Positions 24,941 through 37,701 are shown, counted from the first letter of the stretch. The stretch: 64,000 bases of DNA from Nemania diffusa (GCA_038501195.1 JBBPUQ010000007.1:1589501-1653500); one strand, 5' to 3'. Program-made: numbers and translations. The notes: generated from the letters alone by a model not told the origin.

Positions 24941-26856
24941 ATGCGAAGACCAATATCCTGCGCGTGCCTGATCCTGGGTTTTGGGGCATTGCATGCTGCA
25001 AGTCAAGAATATGACTATGTGGTGGTCGGATCAGGACCCGGAGGCGGTCCTCTGGCGGTAGATCTCGCAAAATCCGGTAGCAGCGTTCTTCTACTGGAGG
25101 CTGGCTCGGACTTATTGGATGACCCGATCTATCAAGACATCAATTCTGCTCCGTCGGCGATTAATAACCCTAATAGCAGATGGGACTTTTTCGTGAAGCA
25201 TTCCGATGACCCCGAAAGGGAGCTTAGATATAAGCACATGACATGGCTCACTAAGAACGGATCTTTCTACGTTGGACTCGATCCTCCTGAGGGAGCCGAG
25301 CAGCTGGGGATCTGGTATCCAAGAGCTGCTACTTTCGGTGGCGGCGCCGCCATCGACAATGCTGTTCTCGAGCTACCGCCTGATGAAACCTGGGATTATA
25401 TTGCTAACATCACTAACGACAAGTCTTGGGCCGCTTCCGAGATGAGGAAGATCTATGAGGAAATAGAAAACGCCCACTATGTGAAAGTTGGCACCGCGGG
25501 CCACGGGTTTACGGGCTGGCTCGAGACGAACCGCGGTAATGGCTCATGGATCGACGACGGCTCGGACGCGGCTGCAGTGCTGCGGGCGATGTTAGGACAA
25601 TCTGGCGCTCCGGGCAACATGTCGGTAGCGGACCTCCGAAGCCAGCTGGGCCGTGACATCAACGCGCTCGACCCGGACCGCGACCAGAGGACCGGGGTCT
25701 TCGGGCTTGTCACCCACACGAATTCCGAGGGGCGCCGATTCAGCCCCGCGAACTACGTGCGCAAAGCCTTGGCCGAAAACCCCGATCTCCCCCTGTTCGT
25801 CGAGCTCAACTCGACCTTCACCGGTATCGCCTGGGACCCCTTGTCGTCGGGCGGCCCCCCCGCCGTCATGGGCATCAACTACGTCGTGGGGCCGAGCGCC
25901 TACAAGGCCGATCCGCGATATGACCCTAATCGCAACACCACAAGTGTGTTTACTTACATCGGGAAGGAGCTGATTATAGCCGGTGGCGTATTCAACTCTC
26001 CTCAGATCCTAAAGCTGAGTGGCATCGGCCCTGCCGATGAGTTGAAGAGACACAACATCACGGTAGTCGCGGATCTGCCTGGAGTTGGCGCCAACCTTGG
26101 CGACATCTACGAAGGTAGCGTGGTGTCGCTCGCTAACAAGTCGAGTATCGACAGTCTGGGATCATATTCCGTCCAATTCAAAACCTCGGTATCCAACGGC
26201 GGGAGGGATATTACTCTGTGGTAAGCAACACAACATATTGAGTGTGCTAACAAATCTCCCATATTGACATTGCGATGGACAACAGGCCCGTCCCGTATGC
26301 TTTCGAAGGCTACTGGCCGGGCTATCCCGACACCGGCGCCACCAACGCATTCACGATCGCATTCGCCCTCAAGAGCCCGCATGCCTCAGCGGGGACGGTG
26401 ACCCTGCGCTCCGCCGACCCGCTCTCCCCGCCCGAGGTCAACTTCCGCTTCTTCGAGGACCCGGACGACGCGGACCGCGACCTGCGGGCGCTGCTCGAGG
26501 CCGTGAGCTTCGTGGGCGGCATGAAGGCGCAACTCACGAACAGCTCCGGCCTCGAGCCCGTGCGGGAGCTTACTCCCTGCCCGTCGACGAGCCACACGTG
26601 CACGGCGGCGGGGATCGAGAGCGCGCTGAAGGCCCAGGCGTACTCGCGGCACGCGACGGGGACCTGCGCGCTCGGCGACACGGAGGCGGACCCGATGGCC
26701 GTGGTCGATGCGGCGTTCCGGGTCCGCGGCGTGGATAGGCTGCGGGTCGTGGACGCTTCGGTGTTCCCGAGGCCCCCGGGGGCGCTCCCGATGTTGCCGA
26801 CGTTTATGATTTCGAGGAAGGCGGCGAAGGTTATACTTGAGAGTGGGAGGAAATGA
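24941..26856 (+). CDS. Secreted GMC-family FAD oxidoreductase
   Basis: Two exons, 24941-26220 and 26286-26856 (616 aa). The 65-nt intron has a GTAAGC donor and a GTGCTAAC branch point. A signal peptide (about 1-20) precedes the FAD ADP-binding motif YVVVGSGPGGGPLAVDLAKSG and LLLEAG. The glucose-methanol-choline signatures follow: ATFGGGAAIDNAV, then the GGVFNSPQILKLSGIGP region. The C-terminus has YSRHATGTC with catalytic His549 and RVVDASVFPRPPGALPMLPTFM. GMC enzymes of this kind oxidise alcohols, aryl alcohols or sugars outside the cell, feeding H2O2 or electrons to lignocellulose breakdown. Several N-glycosylation sequons fit secretion. GC content rises sharply from about 25480 onward. The exact substrate cannot be read from sequence. 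Confidence 0.9.
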
Positions 26857-27953
26857 AAAAGGTCGAGAACTAACGTGCAAGATGCACTTGCAAAGGATGG
26901 ATCATCCTGAAACGTAAACAAAACGTAGCTATATACAACGAATTTCGATATTTGACGTTGGCTGCTCGTGATTTGGACGGCATTGAGTACGGTGCTGTAC
27001 AAGCTGCGCTGTGGCGTACTATTCTGTCATGAACATACGCTTAAGAAAGCTGCATCTAATACGGCACTGCTGAGCAACGCTGATCGTCGCGCACTTTATA
27101 TAGTATCATGTTCAACGTTTGGCATCTCCTTGACATCATTTTTTCATGTTTAATTTTAAACGTGAGGGCGCCGTGTATAGCGCTTACACGTGTCCCGGTC
27201 GGCGCTTCTAGGATCATCTATCACCTAACTGGCACTCTTGCGATGCTTTAAATAAGTTGATAATATGCTGCACTGACATACTCGCATTCAGGTTTAAGTA
27301 GACGATGCGCCCTGAGATATCGCTTCTTCTTCGGTGTGTGCGTATGAGTTTTCGCACGCGCGCAATCGTTGCAGTAACTGTCAATTTACTCTGGAGGCGA
27401 TTCCACTAATTTTTGGTAAGCTCAACTCTGGCGACCCCTCAACCTGCGTCGCAACACGTTTTACATATCGGTAAATGTAAAACAATGGCACCGCATCAAT
27501 TTAATTTATACACGTCGACTCCGGCGATGCCGTCATAACAGTTGTTTGCTGAGTAAAGTGCGACAACGAAAATGGTGTCCTCTCACATGTTGCTTTACTG
27601 CATTGAAGCTCGAAATCTTACGAGATTACTAAAAATAGCAGCTTGCTTACTAGGTACAGCGGTTGGAGTCCCAGCGTACGCAGCGCTGTACTGAGGCTGA
27701 CGTCCGAATGAGGAAAAGCTCCCCTCTCCTTTTTCATACTTAGTCTTCATGCTCATCTCAACGAGCATCGCTTCATTAGGACAGATCTCTCTATACTCAT
27801 ATCGTATATGTGAGGGATAATCGGCGGTTCAAGAAGCTGATAGTATATACGCGACGGCATCATTTGATTGAAGCTTTGTTTCGAGACGGCTCTAGCGAAG
27901 AGGGATTGCGATCTCATTTCTATAATCTCATCATCACATCACGAGGGGTAATC
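26857..27953. other. Intergenic region
   Basis: About 1.1 kb, no gene seen. It holds the GMC 3' end and the presumed promoter of the next gene. Confidence 0.5.
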
Positions 27954-28680
27954 ATGGGTGTCTTCCGCAAGCTGGGCCTCGCGCTCACTCTCCCCATACT
28001 CTTTTTCGCCTTTCGGGCGGCATATAACCAGTACCTGCTGGTCTCATTAACATACACTGTCGACCCAATATCGCCTGATGACTTTGTGTTCGACTCGGAG
28101 CTCTACAGGACTCTATTCAACCACACCAAATGGGCCAAGGTCGACACCTTCGCCGTGGGCGTCGGTGTGCCTTTCGCAGTACTTCCCAAAAATCTGCGCG
28201 ACGAGGAGTCTTTCGGCGCTGAAGTCATGAAGCAGCTCTGGGACCAGAGACGTACGCCCTCCCCGCATACCCGAATCATGATCAGAGATGAAACTAACCG
28301 CGCGTACAGTGGTCACGCAGTACAACAGACAGCCCGTGAACAAGGTGCCGAAGATGGGGGACGGCACCGTCAGCGACGCCGTGGCGGCGCAGGTCGTCAG
28401 CGTGGGCGAGAAGGACATGTCGGTGGCGCTCGTCAGCCGGCCCAAGCGGAACCAGCTGCCGATGGGCTTCGAGCACATCCTCGTCACCTTCGACCGCGAG
28501 AACAAGGTCGCCATCGCCATGATCCGGTACATCTGGCACACGCGCACCGAGACGCCCCCCAGCTGGCGCAAGTCCCTCGCCCGCTGGTCCCAGATCAACG
28601 GCCGGCGCCAGTGGCTGCTGCACGTGGCGAACGCCATCGCCGACCAGCGGAACACCCGGCCCGTGAAGCTGGAGCTGTGA
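27954..28680 (+). CDS. Uncharacterised membrane-anchored protein
   Basis: Two exons, 27954-28251 and 28310-28680 (222 aa). The 58-nt intron has a GTACGC donor and an ACTAAC branch point. Splicing joins LWDQR to LVTQYNRQPVNKVPK in phase 1. The N-terminus has one hydrophobic helix (about residues 7-25) that could be a signal anchor. The rest is soluble, with a basic, tryptophan-rich C-terminal part (PPSWRKSLARWSQINGRRQW). I do not recognise a domain. The second exon is much more GC-rich than the first. An upstream in-frame extension of the first exon exists but has no support. The gene model is plausible because two unrelated ORFs join at good splice sites into one frame. Confidence 0.6.
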
Positions 28681-30115
28681 GGAATGGAGAAATTTCACTT
28701 GGGTTGGGTTGGGGGTCTGGGCTGCGCGGTTTTAATGTGTACCTTCTTAAGATTGATAGACTTCACTTTGACTGGATGCTTGGAATGGATGGGCACGAGA
28801 AAGCGCTGCTGTACTAAATTAAAAAGTTCCGGTTTATTTTATTATCTACGATACTCAGAAATGGCAAATCGAAACTTGAACCTAGGTAAACAAGAATGAT
28901 ACTCAACATAAACACCAATTTCTTTGCTAGAATATGTCTATGCTACATTACCACTAGCTGAAAGATACTGCAGTCTATACACGCGCCAATAAACATGCAG
29001 TGACGTCATAGTTGATATAACCTCAGCTCATACACTCTCTCGGATCAGCCCGCACTTAGCGGATTTTCATCTGATGAATTAAAGGGTTAAAAGAGAGCTA
29101 GAAACTAAAGTTGAACTAGATTGGAGTTAAACTTGCTCTGTATTCCATACTCGTACTAGTCTAGTGGTTGTGTCAACACTCAGCCGACTACCGCCTGGTT
29201 AATGGGTTTAGAACCGAATTAATGAACTTCGTCGTTGCTATAATCCGTGTAAAACAGACAAGTCAAGCTAGATTACAGTTGCTCAGTTATATAGTATTAT
29301 ATTGATGGCTAAGCTCAACAAGCCGGAGAGGGTAAAGCACTTAGACTGTAACTATGATTGGAAATGGCGGGTGCATGTTAGAGACCTCTGATAATAAGTG
29401 TTGAGGTTTGCATCGTATCTTAAATTATTCAAGATCGTATCAGTCGCGATAGGCATAGACCGGTGACTCAATATTTTAAAAGTCCAGTCTAAATATCTAT
29501 TTGAAATTCTAGTGTAGAACTCGCTCCACCGTTATTTAATTGACCTAGATACATTTCTAAGTCTATTCAACTCCGAACATATACAATTTTGCCCCCATTT
29601 CTACTGCCAAGATCTTGGTTCTAACCTACGTACGTACTGTATGCAGTTGTTTACACCCGGGACCCCGGACCCCGCGAATCGGCTTACCAGATGTATGTAT
29701 ATCTTGGTGACCTGACCGATTAAACTTTAGCAGGGGGTTTGCTTATATTGTGAGTTTTCATCAAGTAATATGGCGGGCCCCCATATCAGTACGACCAAGA
29801 TCGGCGGTGTTTTCATACCTATTAGGGTTATCATCGGCCTATAAGTAAGCGTTTATTGCAGATATGATGCTACCGTAGAGTCCTCGGTATCTCTACCCTC
29901 GCATGCAAAAGTGAAATTATGCAAACCGTTTCTAGAACGTATGTAGAAGAATACCAACCATGATTATAGGTCTTCGAATCATACATCTGTCATATCGTTT
30001 TTAAAACTTTTACTCGTCACTTCTTCCCAACCCAACGACCGGCAAATATAATCCGCAACGGTGCTGAGGTCTGCATTCTAGTAGGGAAAGGCTTGGCCGA
30101 AGAACGGGAGGAAGA
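28681..30115. other. Intergenic region
   Basis: About 1.4 kb of AT-leaning sequence. No coding exon, RNA gene or repeat was recognised. Confidence 0.5.
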
Positions 30116-31892
30116 ATGGATCGCGATGACAAGGTCGCGTCGTCCCTCGAGGCGCCCGAGACGGGCGCCGAGCCCAAGACACTACCTTCGGCGGGAGAGG
30201 TGAATCTTGCGCAGGGTCATCAATTGCAGCGTGGGTTGAAAAGCCGACACATCCAGTTTCTAGCACTCGGCGGGGCGTGAGTAACACCAACGATGCATAC
30301 AGCTTATCCGAGGTGTATCTATATGCAGCTACAGTCTCACTAACATGCGATTGACAGCATCGGAACAGGCCTGTTTATCGGTAGCGGGCAGATCCTGGCG
30401 ACTGTCGGGCCGGCGCCGCTGTTTATGGCCTACTTGGTGCAAATGGTAGTCGTCTGGGTTGTGATGAATGACCTGGCCGAGATGACGACCTACCTACCGA
30501 TGAAGGGTATCTCGATCCCGTACTTCGTAGGGCGCTTCGTCGAACCTAGTCTCGCCTTTGCTGCCGGGTGGAACTACTGGTATGCGTACGCCATCCTCGT
30601 CGCCGCCGAATGCACCGCGGGCGCCATCATCATTCAGTATTGGACACACTCCGTACATGTCGCGGTCTGGATTACCATTCAGCTTCTTGTCATCTTATTT
30701 CTCAACATCGTCGCCGTGTCCTGGTTTGGCGAGTAAGTCTAGTTATCCAGTCTCCGGAGTACCGATAACTGACCTCCTGTCTAGGGCCGAATTCTGGTTC
30801 GCTAGCGTGAAGTTGATCACGATTATAGGTCTCATAATCGTAGGCATCGTCTTATTTTTCGGCGGTGGCCCGAACCACGACCCCCTTTATTTTAAAAATT
30901 GGCAAGACCCCCCAGGCGCGTTCGTTCCATACATCACCGGAGGTAGCTTTGGCAGGTTCCTAGCGTTTTGGACGGCTTTCGCTCGCGCGGGGTTTTCGTT
31001 CATCACGTCGCCCGAGCTGATCGCCCTCTCTGCCGGCGAAACCGTCGCGCCGCGCCGCAATATCCCAAAGGCTGCCCGACGTTTCGTCTGGCGCCTTGCT
31101 ATCTTCTACGGCCTCGGCTCCCTAGTTATCGGCATCATCGTCCCCAACGATGACAAACAGCTCTTGAGCCCCGACTCGAATGCATCGGCCAGCCCCTTCG
31201 TGATCGGCATTCAGAGGGCCGGGATCCCGGTACTGAATCACCTCATCAACGCGGCCGTCCTCACCTCGGCCTGGTCCGCCGGTAATGCTTTTTGCTTCTC
31301 CGGCTCGCGGGTCCTTTATTCCATGGCGCTCAACGGCCAGGCCCCGAAGTGGTTCGCCATCACCAGCAAACGCGGCGTCCCGTACGTCGCCGTGCTCTTC
31401 ACGATCGCAATCGGCGCGCTCGCGTTCCTCAATGTCTCGAACACGGGTGCCGTGGCCTTCCAATGGTTCTCCAACCTCTCGACGATCTCGGGTTTCGTCG
31501 CGTGGATCGTGGTCATGATCACGTACATCCGATTCCGCAGGGCACTGCAGTTCCACGGCATGATGGGCGCTCTCCCCTTTCGGACACCGCTGCAGCCTTA
31601 TGCGACGTACTTCATACTATTCATAGTAACCCTCCTAACATTGACGAACGGCTTCCAAGTCTTCGTTCCTTCTAACTGGTCCGCTTCTAGCTTCTTAGCG
31701 GCCTACATCACTATCCCAATTTTCTTGGCTCTCTATCTTGGGCATAAGATTTGGTTTAGGACGCCGTTTGCGATCAAGGTCGAGGATGTAGACGTCCTCA
31801 CTGGGAAGAAGGAGATGGATGAGCTGGCGGCGATGGACCAGCCACCCGTACCTCGTAATTGGCTTGAGAGGGTATGGTTCTGGCTTGCGTAG
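30116..31892 (+). CDS. Amino-acid permease (yeast amino-acid transporter family)
   Basis: Three exons: 30116-30276, 30358-30732 and 30785-31892 (547 aa). The introns are 81 and 52 nt, with GTGAGT and GTAAGT donors. After a 40-residue acidic cytoplasmic N-terminus, RGLKSRHIQFLALGGAIGTGLFIGSG forms TM1 with the GTG substrate-binding loop of the APC superfamily. About 12 transmembrane segments follow. Family landmarks include the SFIT-SPELIALSAGE motif, PRRNIPKAARR, and GNAFCFSGSRVLYSMALNGQAPKWF, then the KRGVPYVA loop. It should import amino acids across the plasma membrane by proton symport. Specificity (general, proline, basic) cannot be told. Length and C-terminal tail are normal. Confidence 0.93.
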
Positions 31893-32579
31893 CGTAGCGT
31901 CGCGCAATAATACATCGTTGAATAGTGATACCCCTGAGGGGAAAAAATGAAAGGCTAAAGTGAGAATCATTAACACGATTGTGCTAACGAATCCTTCCTG
32001 CCATGAGAGAAAATTATGACTCTATTAACCATCTGCGACTTGGGGGATGGGGTCCGTTATGCAACCGTTACGCTATATAGACAAAACAATTAATTTAAAG
32101 TTTTAGATTAGTCTATGTACATACAGTAGACCACAGGGGGCCTGACGATCACAGAGTATGCGCGGGACAAATATAGGTGTAGCGCCAAGGGTGGCGAAGA
32201 ACGACTATCTTTTCTAGATTAGTACGTAGACTATAAACTACAGGCATGTTCAATTCGATACAGAATAAGATAGTCACCCTACGTCGTATCATTGATGCTA
32301 CTCAGCATCAATAACACAGCCTTACTAGATAGGTTCACCACAAGAAATCTTACACTTCCTTCTACAATGGGTAGCTATAGCCATGGATATAATTAAGAGG
32401 CTGGGGTGCGTGTGTTCTAGACATATGCACTTGTGCTATTATTAACATGTTGAGTGTGGTATATAATATTGATAGTTCGTGACGAGTTACTCACTATCCG
32501 CAACACCTCCTGTTTGTTACCGTAAACATTCCTACCTACAGGCTATGATGTTGTTCCCCTAGATAAGTAATCATCTAAC
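31893..32579. other. Intergenic region
   Basis: 687 bp, AT-rich, no gene seen. It includes the promoter of the HET gene. Confidence 0.5.
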
Positions 32580-34010
32580 ATGCGGCTTCTAGACACGACT
32601 TCCTTTGAGTTGCGCAATGGGGAGCAACAGAGATTTTGCCAAGAGGGTTATGCAATCCTGTCTCATCGCTGGGTAGGATTCGAAATCACCTTCGAAGAAC
32701 TAAAGAACTACACCACGGAGCTCAGAACGGCCAGACGGCCTCTGAACTCCCCTCAAGCTGACAAGATTTGCGGTGCATGTGAGACTGCTCGGAACCAAGG
32801 CATCAAATGGATGTGGATCGACACGTGCTGCATTAACAAAGCTAGCGCGACAGAGGAGTCGGAGTCTATCAATTCCATGTTCAAGTGGTATCGTGAGGCG
32901 CAACTGTGCGTCACTTATTTGTCAGACGTTAAGGCGGACGACGAGCGTCCTAGCGCTGAAATTTTCAAGCGCACATACAACGAGGAGCCATCGGAGTGGT
33001 TTTTTCGGGGATGGACTCTGCAGGAACTATTGGCTCCCCAGAACATGCAGTTCTACGACAAGGATTGGAAATATATGGGCACGAAGATGGAACTGGCCGG
33101 CAGCATCGCACATATTACCGGCATCGAGACACGATACCTCACTGGTGCAGAGAACTTTAGTGAAGCCGTAAGTAGCGTCCAAGTCCTTTCTTCGCTGTTC
33201 CCTTCTAGCTACTGGCGGTGTGCCCTATCAGTCGAGCGAAGCACTGACATATTGTTGCTGTAGTGTATCGCTGCTAAGATGAGCTGGATGGCTCAACGTA
33301 CGACGACTAGAAAGGAAGATATGGCATACAGCGTGGTGGGCATTTTCGGCGTTACTATGACGCCGCAGTATGGAGAAGGCCAGGGCGCTTTTATGCGTCT
33401 GCAAGAGATTCTCCTAACATCTTATGTCTTCGATGAATCCCTATTCGCGTGGAAGATGCCCGAGCCCAATGCTGGAGCAAAATTCGGCGCCAGAACAGAC
33501 CAGTGGGCGGCTGGCGAATGGGGTCTCCTGGCTGCCTCCCCCGACTGGTTTGAGGGATCTGGTGATATTCTGACCATCGCCGATCAACCTGTTGCCCGTA
33601 GCTTTGTGATGACACCCCAAGGCCTTCGAGCACCAATTCAGCGACCTCTATATACCGGCAAAATCAGAAGACTTGACAACGTATTCGGCGTATTGTGGGT
33701 AACGTTTGTCGGTTCTATTCCCGCGATCATCGGGTTTAACCACATAAAGCACCTCTTGAACGAGAAGGCGAGGGAAGACTTCGCCTTTACATTGAATTGC
33801 TACAGGCGGAATGCGAATCGGAAACTGGAAAACGTGCAGATCTACCTACGGCCGACAAATGTGGAAACGGTAAGGTACAGAACGAAGATTATTCCCCCAG
33901 CTTTCGTATCTAGGCGGATTCGGTGCAATGAATTAGGCCTGAGCCTGGACTCTGTCGTTAATGGGGGCGAAAGAATCGTGCTACAACCTCGACCCGACTT
34001 CCTGGCTTGA
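32580..34010 (+). CDS. HET-domain protein (heterokaryon incompatibility type)
   Basis: Two exons, 32580-33167 and 33264-34010, joined in phase 0 across a 96-nt intron (444 aa). The HET domain starts at the N-terminus. AILSHRW lies near residue 25, then ICGACETARNQGIKWMWIDT with CCIN, then SINSMFKWYREAQLCVTYLSDV, and WFFRGWTLQELLAP. The second exon holds the usual follow-on segment, KEDMAYSVVGIFGVTMTPQYGEG. The C-terminal 180 residues are variable and unrecognised. There is no NACHT, ankyrin or WD repeat. HET domains (TIR-like fold) trigger cell death when incompatible hyphae fuse. Most genomes carry dozens, so a specific allorecognition role is only inferred. Confidence 0.9.
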
Positions 34011-35073
34011 GACCGAGCACTTCCCCACGATAATCCCAGGTATATAAAGGGCATTGCTGAGTAATGGACGTGAGGGTGTACTGTAGATTAGGGATCCCGC
34101 ATACAAAGGAGGAATGGAGGGAGATAGTAACCTAGGATTATCAGGATATTATGTAATACTATACATTCTTCCGAGTGCGATTTCTTTCTCTTTCCACAAG
34201 CAACTTGCTAATAACCTAATTATATAGCAGTCGTTATTATTATACTCGGGTTTCAATTTCACGTATGTAATTAACCTAGTGATTGCTATTCCTATCTGGT
34301 ATAGTTTTTCGGTCTTTGTACAAGAACAGGTATAGCCATAGGCTAGTATAGTCGTTGGGGTGTCTTACTGTACATTACTTCTGACCCCTATATGTACTGC
34401 CCTTATTATAAACCCTCGTATCTAATCTAAGAATAAACTCTTTAATAGTGATTGATTTACGAGGCTGAACGTAGAGGTGGACTATGGGTTGCTATCTAGC
34501 GACTCTGAGAAGTATTCTAAGTGGCAATCTATAAATTAAACATACTTAGTGATAATTAACTATGCACATAATTAGATAGACCCTGAGTTATATATACTAT
34601 GGGTTTTACACATAGAACACAACCCCAAGACCGATGTAGATAGAAATAAGGGCTCACTCGCCTCTACAAACAAATACATTGGGGGAAACCTTAGTCCTAG
34701 TATAAATATGAGAGAACTGCTAGTTACGCTCTCGCAAATTTCTCGGGTCAGATTGTAGCTGGGATTTTTAAGACAAAATGAGGATATCATGGTACCTCAT
34801 GTTCACTTTTGCACTAGTGGTCTTCCTACTTGTGTGTAACGTCATGGGGTACAGAAGGGGTACAGAAACCAGTCTAGCCACAACACAACGACATGCCATA
34901 TCTTAATTGTCTGTTCACTCTCTTTAGGACTGTCATGTCTGGTGAGTTCAGGGCTTTTAAAGGGCCTTTAAAGCGGATTGTCAAAACATTCTTTTACAAG
35001 TGTTAAAGACCGTGGTTCTGGGCACTGTGCGTGAGAAATAGTTTAGTTAACTACTTGTCTAGTGTCTAGATTC
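34011..35073. other. AT-rich intergenic region
   Basis: About 1.1 kb, AT-rich with frequent stops in all frames. It could be decayed repeat DNA, but I see no terminal repeats or transposase remnants. Confidence 0.45.
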
Positions 35074-35080
35074 AAAAAAA
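35074..35080 (-). terminator. RNA polymerase III terminator of tRNA-Phe
   Basis: A run of seven T on the minus strand, four bases past the discriminator base of the tRNA. This is a textbook Pol III stop. Confidence 0.85.
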
Positions 35081-35084
35081 TGAG

Positions 35085-35137
35085 TGCGGTGAATGTGGAT
35101 CGAACACATGACCTTCAGATTGATGATTGAAGTGTTA

Positions 35138-35169
<32 letters not shown>

Positions 35170-35174
35170 CCCGC
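35085..35174 (-). tRNA. tRNA-Phe (GAA) with a 17-nt anticodon-loop intron
   Basis: On the minus strand the 90-nt gene folds as acceptor GCGGGGA/TCACCGC, D stem GCTC/GAGC, anticodon stem TCAGA/TCTGA, 5-nt variable loop, and T stem ATGTG/CACAT with loop TTCGATC. The anticodon is GAA. A 17-nt intron (TAACACTTCAATCATCA) follows position 37, the canonical eukaryotic site. Its CTTCA can pair with the anticodon TGAAG, as in typical pre-tRNA-Phe. Removing it leaves 73 nt. The acceptor stem has one non-pair, G5 against A68, unlike a perfect helix. Confidence 0.93.
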
Positions 35175-36067
35175 TTCCTGTGATATCTTTGCTTGTTTTG
35201 TCTGTCTCTGTGAAGCACAAATAAGCCTCTGTACTTCTCTCAACACTTAGCCTATAAAACAAGGATGAGATCAAAAACCGCATAAATAGCAAAGTAGAAA
35301 ATTCGGGATTTATAAGCGGCACTGAAATCATGGCTTCTATAACAAGTTTTATATTTTATGTTTTATTAAGCACTAATTTTGTGATTTTTGACAGGACCAG
35401 CTTCCAAATTTAACTCCCCTATTGCATATTATAAGTTGTCCACGCTTTAAGTTTATTTTTAAACTATTTTTTACAAAGCATTACAATTATGTGCTGCCAC
35501 CTAGTTTAACCTTAACAGCTATTATCCGAAAATATTAATGTAAATTCATTTAATTCGAATTTGGCGGAATGCATTATTGCTGAAATAGTGGCAAGGGAGG
35601 TGTAAATGGGTAGTTTGGCTGTCCCACTCAAGGTTCGTTTCGGAAAGGGGCGGCCTATGCTATAGTTTAGCTGCCTTGAAGGCGATAGTGCGCCGGGTTT
35701 GTGATTGAGAGGCTTCTAGCTTCTGGTCTGGCGGATTAGACATCTCGGTAGCCCTTAGCAGCTAATTGACCGGGAGTGACGTTTAGCTACTTCTTCGCCC
35801 GCTCTTCGCTAGCTGGAAGCTACCTAGGTAACCTCAAATGAAGCTTTAATCCCTAGACTGTACCGTTGACCTCAGCGCATTCACTCTATATACTTCTTTA
35901 CCAGCAACGTTTATAGTCTGATTGGATTCGGCTGGTGTAGGGTTAGCTTGTTGAATGCAATAATTCTCGTAGCCCGTACTATGAGATAATACTGGGCATG
36001 TAAAATACCTCGCGTCTGGACTGCAATTCTTTTAGAATTAATTATTTGATTAATTTTCTGGCGATGT
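35175..36067. other. Intergenic region
   Basis: About 0.9 kb between the tRNA-Phe gene and the 3' end of the regulator-like gene. AT-rich; no feature recognised. Confidence 0.5.
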
Positions 36068-37701
36068 TCATAGAGAAGGGTTTTTCATTAGTAAAGCTGA
36101 TATCCAAGCCTCAAACTTGGAGCCGTCTATGATTTCTACATTTCGATCTTGATTCTCTCGCCAAGCATCAGTCGTGGCGAGAGTAGCCTCTGCAACTATT
36201 AGTTTTTGACGGATGTAGAAGGACGCGGACTTATTGACAGACGAAATATCTGTCTCTAGCTTCACCATCTCGGTCGCATATGCAACTGCTTCGTCTTCCA
36301 AGACATCAATAAGGTCTACAGATATAGCACTCATCATTCTTGAACAGGCGATGATGAGACCGTAACAACTTGCGAGAAGCTCAGTGCGGATGTCTTCATT
36401 CGGCGTTTGGGCCCCTTCGTAGAGTGGCAGGGTAGATAGAGTTGAGTCAAACTCAGTGTGCCACTTGAGGAGCTCTACTCGATACTCTCTAAGTTGCTTT
36501 TTCAATTTTGATAGATCAGGGCTCTTCGCGCCTTCGGGCGCCTTGAACACATGACACACATCTCTCATCAACCGTGGACCTCTGACCATGATGCACAACA
36601 AAGATATGGCTATTGCGCTCCGTGATGAGATCATGTTACTCTTGATAATAGAAGACTGTAGTCTCTGCTGCCAGGGCGCTTCTTCTAGAAAACAAGGCTC
36701 GCCGCTTCGCATGCTCTCATGAGTCTGGTACGAATCAGTAGGCACTCCTTAGAGGAGGTGAGCGGGAACACTGACCATAGCAGTGACCATTGAAAGTAAA
36801 AGTCTAATATCGAAATCCGACACGAAACTTGCTGGACCCCTGGCACGGACTAAGCGAGAAGCACCAACGATATGAAGAGACCAAGCCTGCTCATGCGTGT
36901 ATTCTAGGAGCTTTGGACGCGGTAAGCTATTGAAACAACAACACTATGGCGCCTGCATACCTCGAATAGACTCAGAAGATTAATTGCACCTAAAACCTCG
37001 GGTCGGCCTCTATCATCTTCATCGTCTACTGCTTTCTGGATCTCCTGAAGCGCAGTGACATGGTGCAGATATTCCAACTTATCGACTTGGTGCTGAGACG
37101 GGGCCAGAACTCTCCTAGCTCGAATTGAGACGCACCGAAGTGCGGCGTCGAGACAAGGGCTGGAGCCGTATCGTCTTGCGACAGAATAGAGATATGATGG
37201 CTGCCGGCGGCTGACTAACCCGTTGATAGGGGCTGACTTACCTGACTTGCTTGCAAGGATAGCACATGCCGTCCAGCCGCACTGGATGCCAGTCAGAGCC
37301 GACAGGTCAAGGATGTGCACGCCTGCTTCTGCGGCCAATAGTTCGAGACCAGCCAAGGGCATAGCTGGCCCAATGCCGGGCACGGCGGAAAGCTCACCGC
37401 GCGACTTAGAAATTATAGTTGCTCTGTCGGTTAGACTAGTAGTGGCGCGGGAGTTAACATCGGTCCGTCCGTTTAGCGAAGGACTAGAGACAACATGTTG
37501 ACCGCCATCATGTGTAATTAGATTATCGGGTAGTTGGCGCAAGTTTCGTTTCCCCCACGTCGCGCTTTTCCTCCTCGAGGCACCCGTTGCTTTCATGACG
37601 TGGGAGCGAACCCTGGCGCGTGTTTCACGACTGCCAAGAGGAGCATGGCTGAGGTCAATCCATTCGATCTGACCCTTTTCATGGATAGTGGATTTCTTCA
37701 T
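36068..37701 (-). CDS. Fungal transcription-factor-like protein without zinc finger
   Basis: Three exons on the minus strand: 37701-36961, 36910-36776 and 36724-36068 (510 aa). Introns are 50 and 51 nt. The ATG was chosen because it opens MKKSTIHEKGQIEWIDLSHAPLGSRE; the upstream part of the frame has no ATG. The N-terminal ETRARVRSHVMKATGASRRK motif is typical of a large fungal family often labelled Fungal_trans_2 or 'tachykinin family'. The later LLEYTHEQAWSLHIVGASRLVRARGP and CFLEEAPWQ segments match the same group. No Zn2Cys6 cluster is present. The family is assumed to act in regulation, but direct proof is thin. It is divergent from the carbonic anhydrase gene with about 480 bp between starts. 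Confidence 0.78.

Noticed and set aside
28294..28698. Minus-strand ORFs overlapping the second exon of the 27954 gene, and the 335-codon unspliced plus ORF
   Set aside because: The antisense ORFs are mirrors of a GC-rich exon. The unspliced reading continues out of frame with Arg-rich nonsense, whereas splicing gives a coherent protein.
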